39,095 bases of DNA from an uncultured Peptococcaceae bacterium (GTDB taxonomy: Bacteria > Bacillota > Peptococcia > Peptococcales > Peptococcaceae), in the NCBI GenBank assembly GCA_900552455.1, contig URZX01000023.1, positions 1 through 39,095 on the forward strand, given 5' to 3'. Within the stretch, counting starts at the first letter, position 1. Each line of letters starts with the position of its first letter. This document shows positions 7,757 through 13,289 of the stretch, piece by piece. The translations under genes and the position numbers were made by a program. Under the pieces are notes generated by a model, which was not told the origin of the DNA, searched no databases, and saw only the letters and a list, made by a program, of their open reading frames with translations.

Positions 7757-8871
7757 GCTTGTGCACCTCCAGTCAGTTCAATAATACGCGCAACAGCGTC
7801 TTCAACATCATCATAAGCTTCAAACGGGGTCTGAGCCAGCAACTCTTTAGCACGTTCTTCACCAGTGCCACGAATTGCTGTAACAACAGGAATTGTCGGC
7901 TTTAATTCTTCATACGCTTCAACGATACCTTCAGCCATAACATCTGCACGCGCAATCGTTCCAAATGCTACAATCAAAATTCCTTTCGGATTGCTTTCGA
8001 GCATCAATTCCATGCATTGTTTGCCTTTACTATAATTTGGTCCTCCAAATTCCAGATAAGTACCTACAGAGCCACCACTGTAATTAATCAAGTCAAATAC
8101 AACATTAGCCAGACCGGCACCTGCAACAAGCATACCAATATTGCCATCAAACTGAAGGAATGGCACTCCAACTTGTGCAGCTTCGTATTCAAGATCGGTG
8201 TTGTAATATGCTCTGGTCTTTTCAAACTGTGGATATTTATAAATAGCATTATCATCAATGTTCAGCTTTCCATCAGCCGCAACGAACTGACCGTCTGGAG
8301 TAAGCATCAGCGGATTGATCTCAACCAATTCTGCTTCATAGGTACGGAAGGCTTTGTACAAACCAGCAAGCATCTTATTAGCAGATTTTACAGTTTCTTT
8401 ATCAAATCCCAAAGAATAGAAGATATTTTGACCTTCATATGGTAGCAGTCCAGCCGCAAGGTCTACATGCTGTTTTAAAATCTTTTCCGGTTCCGTGCGA
8501 GCGATCTCTTCAATGTCCATCCCACCATCACCGCAAGCCATTATAAGTGCCTTTCCTTCGACAGGATCACCTGTAATTGAAAGGTAAATTTCTGCAACAT
8601 TTTCCACAGCTGCTTCTACCAGAAGTCTTTGGCCGGTAACACCAAGAATACGTACACCTTCCTGCAACGCTTCTTCTTTTGTCTTGACAAATTTAACCAA
8701 TCCGGCTTTGCCACGCCCACCGTGTAATACCTGTGCTTTCACAACGCAAGGAAGCCCAATCTGTTCGACAGCCGCTTCTAGCTCATCTTCGGAACTAATC
8801 AAGATACTATCTGGAACGATAATCCCACATTCTTTGAATATTTCTTTGGCTTGATACTCAAATAATTTCAT
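7753..8871 (-). CDS. ADP-forming acyl-CoA ligase, beta subunit (SucC-like)
   Basis: The protein has 372 aa with the ATP-grasp fold of succinyl-CoA synthetase beta. It should bind ATP and the carboxylic acid and form the acyl phosphate together with the alpha subunit. Evidence is the N-terminal MKLFEYQAKEIFKECGI, KAQVLHGGRGKAG (44-56), LVEINPLMLTPDG (metal/nucleotide region) and GNIGMLVAGAGLA. Around the acid site the usual NFLDVGGGA reads TYLEFGGPN and FGGIVRCD reads FGTIARAD, so the pocket differs from the succinate enzyme. GGAGG precedes the ATG. It sits between the dehydrogenase (28-nt gap) and the alpha gene (4-nt overlap). Confidence 0.82.
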   Translation of the reverse strand: MKLFEYQAKEIFKECGIIVPDSILISSEDELEAAVEQIGLPCVVKAQVLHGGRGKAGLVKFVKTKEEALQEGVRILGVTGQRLLVEAAVENVAEIYLSITGDPVEGKALIMACGDGGMDIEEIARTEPEKILKQHVDLAAGLLPYEGQNIFYSLGFDKETVKSANKMLAGLYKAFRTYEAELVEINPLMLTPDGQFVAADGKLNIDDNAIYKYPQFEKTRAYYNTDLEYEAAQVGVPFLQFDGNIGMLVAGAGLANVVFDLINYSGGSVGTYLEFGGPNYSKGKQCMELMLESNPKGILIVAFGTIARADVMAEGIVEAYEELKPTIPVVTAIRGTGEERAKELLAQTPFEAYDDVEDAVARIIELTGGAQA

Positions 8872-8899
8872 AATAACTCCCTCCTTACCGTCTTATTGT

Positions 8900-10330
8900 T
8901 TATTTTCCGTACTTATCCCAATATTCACCAAGATAATCTGCGATATCTGGAGTAACCGCTGGAATTGGCATAGAAACCTTTGTGGTTTGGAAGAAATGCT
9001 TATAATTCAAGTTTTCTTTGATGTTATTACCAGACCACGTACCGCCACCCATTGACAGGGTAAAATTCATGCAGTTGTCAAAATTCCCGCCATTTGCGAA
9101 ACACTGTGCCTGGTTAATCATCAGGCGACATACTTTCATGCGCTTTCCAATCTCATAAATGTGGTCTTTATTGGTGGTATGTAGCCCGCAAGAATGTCCG
9201 CGACCTTTTACGTTCAAAACGCCTTCGGTTATATCAAGCGCTTCTTCGAAATCTTTTGCTTTATACACCGTCAGTACAACCGCTAATTTTTCGCTAGAGA
9301 ATGGGTACTCCTTACCATAGTTCGTTTCTTCAACCATAAAGAATTTGGCAGAAAGCGCTTCATCGCTGGTGAATCCAGCTTCCTTAGCAATAATATCTGG
9401 CGCTTTGCAAGTTGTTGCGCCCCTACGTTTACCTGTTTCTGGATCCCACAGTGCTTTCTGCAAAGCATCCTTTTCTGCCGCATTGCACATATATCCGCCT
9501 TCAGCGATCAGAGCAGCTATCATGTCATCATAAACAGCTTCCTCAATAACCACTGCATTATCACTTGAGCAGCTCGTAGCATGGTCAAAAATCTTGCTCA
9601 AAGTAATCTTATGTGCAGAATCTTTCAAATCTGCCGATGCATCCACGACAGTCACAACATTACCTGCACTTACGCACACATTTGGTGTACCGGAGGTCTG
9701 CGCCATTTTAATATTATTAGCCGAACCAGTCAAAGCAATAAAATCGGCCTGCTGCATCAATTCCAGAGTTTTCGCTTTGGAAACCGGTGCCGGAATCATC
9801 TGGACCAAATCCAGCGGCGCACCAATCTTGCTCAACTCAGCATGAACATATTCCACATATTTTTCACAGCTAGAAACACCTTTTGGCGATGGTGAGAGGA
9901 TCACGGCATTTAAACTCTTCAGCGAGAACATTACTTTGTTTGCTGGTGTTGCCGCTGGATTCGTTGATGGACAAACGGCAGCAACGACACCAACCGGTTT
10001 TGCATATTCGATCAGCCCTTTTTCGGGATCTTCTTGCAGGATACCGACACTCTTTGCCGATGGATCCATTAAATCTCTCAAACATCCAAGTGTTTTTCTC
10101 TGATTTTTGGAAACTTTATCTTCATATTTACCTAAGCCAGTATCTCTAACAGAGATTTCCGCTAAAGTTTCGGCATGATCTTGTTTATAAATTGCCCATG
10201 CAGCAGCTTTAACCAATTCATTTGCTTGTTCCTGGGTATAATCTTTGATCTGATCCATAGCCACTTTAGCTTTTTCGATTAATTCGGCAACAACCTCATG
10301 TTCTGTTTTTTCAATAATTACTTCACTCAT
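8900..10330 (-). CDS. CoA-acylating aldehyde dehydrogenase, SauS-like
   Basis: The protein has 476 aa. It belongs to the acylating aldehyde dehydrogenases (EutE/PduP/SucD-of-Clostridium/SauS group), which interconvert acyl-CoA plus NAD(P)H and aldehyde. Features are KPVGVVAAVCPSTNPAATP (111-129), the nucleotide-binding ALTGSANNIKMA (199-210), and the catalytic cysteine C254 in ATSCSSDN. No C-terminal alcohol dehydrogenase or microcompartment-targeting helix is evident. The extended N-terminus and NQRKT segment look to me closer to sulfoacetaldehyde dehydrogenase SauS than to EutE, but this is from memory. Being first in an operon with a SucCD-like ligase, it probably reduces the acyl-CoA product to an aldehyde, or runs in reverse with ATP gain. 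Succinate semialdehyde is the main alternative substrate. Confidence 0.82.
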   Translation of the reverse strand: MSEVIIEKTEHEVVAELIEKAKVAMDQIKDYTQEQANELVKAAAWAIYKQDHAETLAEISVRDTGLGKYEDKVSKNQRKTLGCLRDLMDPSAKSVGILQEDPEKGLIEYAKPVGVVAAVCPSTNPAATPANKVMFSLKSLNAVILSPSPKGVSSCEKYVEYVHAELSKIGAPLDLVQMIPAPVSKAKTLELMQQADFIALTGSANNIKMAQTSGTPNVCVSAGNVVTVVDASADLKDSAHKITLSKIFDHATSCSSDNAVVIEEAVYDDMIAALIAEGGYMCNAAEKDALQKALWDPETGKRRGATTCKAPDIIAKEAGFTSDEALSAKFFMVEETNYGKEYPFSSEKLAVVLTVYKAKDFEEALDITEGVLNVKGRGHSCGLHTTNKDHIYEIGKRMKVCRLMINQAQCFANGGNFDNCMNFTLSMGGGTWSGNNIKENLNYKHFFQTTKVSMPIPAVTPDIADYLGEYWDKYGK

Positions 10331-10403
10331 TATAAAAATCTCCTTTCATGAGTCAGAAAGTCCTTCTGATCTCATATACTCGAACTCATTTGTCCTAAAA
10401 AAC

Positions 10404-10421
10404 AATCTTTGCGCAAAGATT
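10404..10421 (-). promoter_or_regulatory. perfect palindrome plus T run in the operon leader (possible attenuator)
   Basis: AATCTTTGCGCAAAGATT is a perfect 18-bp dyad. On the minus strand it is followed by GTTTTTT, so the RNA would form a short hairpin with a U run between the promoter and the dehydrogenase gene. It could be a weak leader terminator or a protein operator. Confidence 0.45.
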
Positions 10422-10436
10422 ATGGAAAACATTTTT

Positions 10437-10452
10437 ATCGCCAAGAGGCGAT
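10437..10452 (-). other. small perfect hairpin in the operon leader
   Basis: ATCGCC-AAGA-GGCGAT lies about 10-25 nt after the predicted transcription start and upstream of the palindrome at 10404. It may be a 5' stabilising stem or part of an attenuation device. Confidence 0.45.
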
Positions 10453-10467
10453 GCATTTCATGTGTTT

Positions 10468-10496
10468 ATACTACCCATAATTTCAATTTATTTCAA
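10468..10496 (-). promoter_or_regulatory. promoter of the dehydrogenase-ligase-transporter operon
   Basis: On the minus strand, TTGAAA (10491-10496) and TAGTAT (10468-10473) have a 17-bp spacer. The predicted transcription start near 10461 leaves a leader of about 130 nt. The -35 directly abuts a LysR-type dyad (10497-10511). Confidence 0.65.
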
Positions 10497-10511
10497 AGAC
10501 ATGAGATGTCT
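10497..10511. promoter_or_regulatory. LysR-type activation site (dyad 1)
   Basis: AGACA-N5-TGTCT is a 15-bp dyad centred near -43 of the minus-strand operon promoter. This is the usual place of the activation-binding site of LysR regulators. It lies 22 bp (two helical turns) from dyad 2. Confidence 0.55.
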
Positions 10512-10518
10512 AGCCCCC

Positions 10519-10533
10519 ATACATTTTCTGTAT
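10519..10533. promoter_or_regulatory. LysR-type recognition site (T-N11-A dyad 2)
   Basis: ATACA-N5-TGTAT contains the LysR box T-N11-A and is centred near -65 of the operon promoter, the classical recognition position. The divergent lysR gene starts 147 bp away. Confidence 0.65.
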
Positions 10534-10615
10534 GAAAAAACCCGCGCTTTAATCATTAAAATATGCGATACTATACGTAGGTTCATTTTAGTCGTTTTTT
10601 TACTACAAACTACCC

Positions 10616-10644
10616 TTGTGTTTACTGTCAAATAATTATATATT
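10616..10644 (+). promoter_or_regulatory. possible promoter of the lysR gene
   Basis: TTGTGT (10616-10621) and TATATT (10639-10644) have a 17-bp spacer and lie 36 nt before the lysR start. The -35 is weak. Confidence 0.45.
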
Positions 10645-10680
10645 GAATTAATAAATCACCACGCATTAGGAGGCGTTATA

Positions 10681-11547
10681 ATGGATTTAAAACAACTTCG
10701 CTATTTCACCACTATTGCTGAAATGGGGCAGATCACCTCAGCTGCCAAAAAGCTCTATATCGCTCAACCAGCCTTAAGCCATTCAATTAAACTATTAGAA
10801 GACGAACTTGGTGTACAACTTTTTGAGAGACTCCCTTCCGGAATACGTATAACCGGAGCAGGTTCTCTGCTCCTCCAAAAATCATATGAAATACTGAATC
10901 GAGTTGACAGCATCTCTGTAGACTTAGCTGAATTTAAGGATGGCATCTCTGGCACGCTAAATATTGGAATGGTTTCTTCATCTGGGAGCACCTTTATAAA
11001 CAAGGTGTTTTTCAAATTTCGCCAACATTATCCTGATGTCAAATTCAATTTATATGAAGGAAACTCCTTTGAAATCATAGACTATGTAAAAAAAGGAATC
11101 ATTGAAATTGGGATCGTCCGCACACCTTTTGACGAGAGTGGTTTTGCTCAGATAAAAGGCCCCGCTACACCAATGGTCGCAGTCACACAATCAAACATCT
11201 TCCCCTTTGATTCAAACAAAAAAATATCAATCAACGATCTCAATGAGTATCCATTAATAATTAATCGTAGATACTATTCCATGTTGGAAAATATCCACTT
11301 AAAAGAACAGGTCACTTTAAATTTTTATTGTCTAAACAATGACGCTCGAACGACGTTGTATTGGGCAAAAGCAGGATTAGGTATCGGTATTGTGCCAAAA
11401 GAAGTTGTAGAAATGCTTGATTACACGGATGTAACGTTTTCAGAAATCGATCATCCAGATCTATACACTTGTCTTGATACCATCTGGCTTCCAAATCGAC
11501 CGCTTTCCAAAATTGGTTCCGAGTTTCTCTCCTATCTAGCCGATTAG
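10681..11547 (+). CDS. LysR-family transcriptional regulator
   Basis: The protein has 288 aa. The N-terminal winged HTH (residues 1-60: MDLKQLRYFTTIAEMGQITSAAKKLYIAQPALSHSIKLLE, given here only to identify the family) is typical. A linker helix follows, then a periplasmic-binding-like effector domain (about 90-288, beginning GTLNIGMVSSSG). GGAGG precedes the ATG. It is divergent from the dehydrogenase operon, and the shared 350-bp region has two LysR-type dyads in the classical -65/-43 layout. It is therefore very probably the activator of that operon, with the imported acid or a CoA-pathway intermediate as inducer. The downstream repeat protein and hydrolase may be in its regulon too. Confidence 0.9.
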   Translation: MDLKQLRYFTTIAEMGQITSAAKKLYIAQPALSHSIKLLEDELGVQLFERLPSGIRITGAGSLLLQKSYEILNRVDSISVDLAEFKDGISGTLNIGMVSSSGSTFINKVFFKFRQHYPDVKFNLYEGNSFEIIDYVKKGIIEIGIVRTPFDESGFAQIKGPATPMVAVTQSNIFPFDSNKKISINDLNEYPLIINRRYYSMLENIHLKEQVTLNFYCLNNDARTTLYWAKAGLGIGIVPKEVVEMLDYTDVTFSEIDHPDLYTCLDTIWLPNRPLSKIGSEFLSYLAD

Positions 11548-11713
11548 ATCAGCTTAACATATTACAAAACTCTACCTTCCATATATTATCGATATGCATC
11601 AGCAATTGAATTCACACCAACGATATGTTATCTTAGTTTTAATAAAACATTGATGTTGTTTTGTCGTACATTATTTCGATCTAGCACATTTACAAAATAG
11701 GAGGTGCATAGTA

Positions 11714-11932
11714 TTGGCAACTAAAATCGATTTACGCGGGGTTAGCGATGAAGATAAATGCGAAGATGCAAGAGAAGTGGCCTCCAAGGTAGGCATTCAA
11801 ATTGTATGTAACGATGAGGAAAGTGATGATAACGCAGGTGCTATCCACGTTCCTAATTACGATGGATGCACAGAAACTAAAGAAGTCGCTTCTAAATTTG
11901 GTGTACAAGTTGTCTGTGATGATGAAACTTAA
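11714..11932 (+). CDS. 72-aa acidic protein of two Cys-containing repeats, unknown
   Basis: The start is TTG at 11714, with AGGAGGTG 7 nt upstream, an excellent ribosome site. The protein has two copies of a 36-residue unit. C16...EVASKVGIQIVCND and C52...EVASKFGVQVVCDD are near identical, with exactly 15 residues between the two cysteines in each copy (C16-C32, C52-C68). It is acidic, without signal peptide or membrane segment. I do not recognise the family. The regular cysteines could bind metal or form disulfides, or the protein could be a modified-peptide precursor, but no modifying enzyme is nearby. It lies between lysR and the phosphonoacetate-hydrolase-like gene and is followed by a strong hairpin. 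Confidence 0.7.
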   Translation: MATKIDLRGVSDEDKCEDAREVASKVGIQIVCNDEESDDNAGAIHVPNYDGCTETKEVASKFGVQVVCDDET

Positions 11933-12005
11933 CCATTCATTCCCCACTGTGATTCGCCCTTCATATTTAAAATTTCACGTTAAGACTTCACGTTTAAGCA
12001 ACACG

Positions 12006-12041
12006 CAAAACACCGCAGGCACACTTACCTGCGGTGTTTTG
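12006..12041 (+). terminator. hairpin terminator after the repeat protein
   Basis: A perfect 14-bp stem (CAAAACACCGCAGG / CCTGCGGTGTTTTG) has an 8-nt loop. It lies 74 nt after the small gene and 36 nt before the hydrolase start, so it either ends the first transcript or attenuates transcription into the hydrolase gene. Confidence 0.7.
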
Positions 12042-12077
12042 TATATCATAATAAATTTAGTGAGAGAAGGTAAAAAT

Positions 12078-13181
12078 ATGGATAAGGTCTTGCTGCTAGT
12101 AATTGACGGATGCTCCCCAGATTATTTGTCATCAGACAATGCTCCAAATATCTTCAAACTATCTCAACAGCTCGGTTTCTTAAAAAAAGTACAAGGGGTT
12201 ATGCCTTCAGTAACTAATGTAAATCATGCATCTATTTTGTCTGGAAAATGGCCAAACGAAACCCACGTAATAGGAAATTATTTTTATGATCCTGTCACAA
12301 AAAACGAAGGTTTCATTGAAGAAAAAGGATACATGAAAGCTGAAACAATTTTACATTACTACAAAAAACATAACAGAACAACTGCTCTTTTAACCGTTAA
12401 AGGTAAGGTGCTTGGCGTATACGGAGAAGATGCAGATATTGGTATTAGCGCTCAGAATTTGGATCCATCTTTAAGAAAACGTTTCGATCTAAATCCACCA
12501 CCTTCAATCGACTCTATTAAAGCTACCGAATGGATACTAGAGGCAGCTTTTCAGTGTATTAAGAAAGAGGATATTGACTTTGTTTATTGTACGACTAACG
12601 ACTACATCTTCCACCATTATGCACCTGGAACTCCAGAAGCCAATACACAAATCAACGCAATCGATCAATATATAAAGATTATCCATTCTATAGATCCACA
12701 ACGACAAATATATATTACAGCAGATCACGGAATGAATCAAAAATGTCATATTATTAATTTTCAAATGATCGCAAAAGAATCAGGCTTCGATGTATATTGT
12801 TTACCTCCTTTAAAAGATAGATATATAGAGAATCACATCTATCAAGAAGGTGGAATGTTGTATGTTTTTTTGGACAACATGGAGCAAACAAATTCATTTT
12901 ACCAATTTGCAAAAAATCAGCCTTATATAAAAGAAATATTAAATAGTGATGAAGCTGCAAAAAAATATCACCTGCCAAAAGATTCGATCGGAAATTATGT
13001 ATTATTATCAGCCAAAAACTGCGCTTTTGGTGAATGCGATACTAAGATTTTATGCACCAATACTTCCAGAACACACGGATCAAGTTACGAGCTTGAAGTC
13101 CCCCTTATTGCAATTAACCCCCTAAAAAGCAAAGACGAATATATATATACAAAGGATATCGCAAAATTCTTAATGAAATAA
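12078..13181 (+). CDS. phnA: phosphonoacetate hydrolase-like enzyme (alkaline phosphatase superfamily)
   Basis: The protein has 367 aa. Phosphonoacetate hydrolase splits the C-P bond of phosphonoacetate to acetate and phosphate using two metal ions. The expected ligands are all present: D10 (LLVIDG), nucleophile T46 (MPSVTNVNH), D175 and H179 (TTNDYIFHHYAPGTPEAN), D216-H217 (ITADHGM) and H333 (RTHGSS). The GNYFYDP and APGTPEAN motifs are those I associate with PhnA rather than general nucleotide pyrophosphatases. The start ATG at 12078 has GAGAGAAGG upstream. It lacks a signal peptide, so it is cytoplasmic. Another C-P, phosphodiester or related substrate of this superfamily remains possible. 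Its neighbours handle an acid probably isosteric with phosphonoacetate. Confidence 0.72.
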   Translation: MDKVLLLVIDGCSPDYLSSDNAPNIFKLSQQLGFLKKVQGVMPSVTNVNHASILSGKWPNETHVIGNYFYDPVTKNEGFIEEKGYMKAETILHYYKKHNRTTALLTVKGKVLGVYGEDADIGISAQNLDPSLRKRFDLNPPPSIDSIKATEWILEAAFQCIKKEDIDFVYCTTNDYIFHHYAPGTPEANTQINAIDQYIKIIHSIDPQRQIYITADHGMNQKCHIINFQMIAKESGFDVYCLPPLKDRYIENHIYQEGGMLYVFLDNMEQTNSFYQFAKNQPYIKEILNSDEAAKKYHLPKDSIGNYVLLSAKNCAFGECDTKILCTNTSRTHGSSYELEVPLIAINPLKSKDEYIYTKDIAKFLMK

Positions 13182-13224
13182 TCAAACCCTCTACTTCCTA
13201 AAAGCTTTCAAATCAAAATCAACC

Positions 13225-13279
13225 AAAAACCGCCGTGTTGGGCGCTGTTTCTCAGCTGTGCCGAACATGGCGGTTTTTT
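13225..13279. terminator. bidirectional terminator between convergent genes
   Basis: AAAAACCGCCGTGTTGG pairs with CCGAACATGGCGGTTTTTT (one mismatch). It has T runs on both strands and lies between the hydrolase (plus) and the flavin oxidoreductase (minus). It also marks the right edge of the AT-rich block. Confidence 0.75.
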
Positions 13280-13289
13280 CTATTGCGAT

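Noticed and set aside
6872..8871. sucCD as part of a citric acid cycle
   Set aside because: No other cycle genes nearby, acid-site motifs are changed, and the operon pairs it with an acylating dehydrogenase and transporters.
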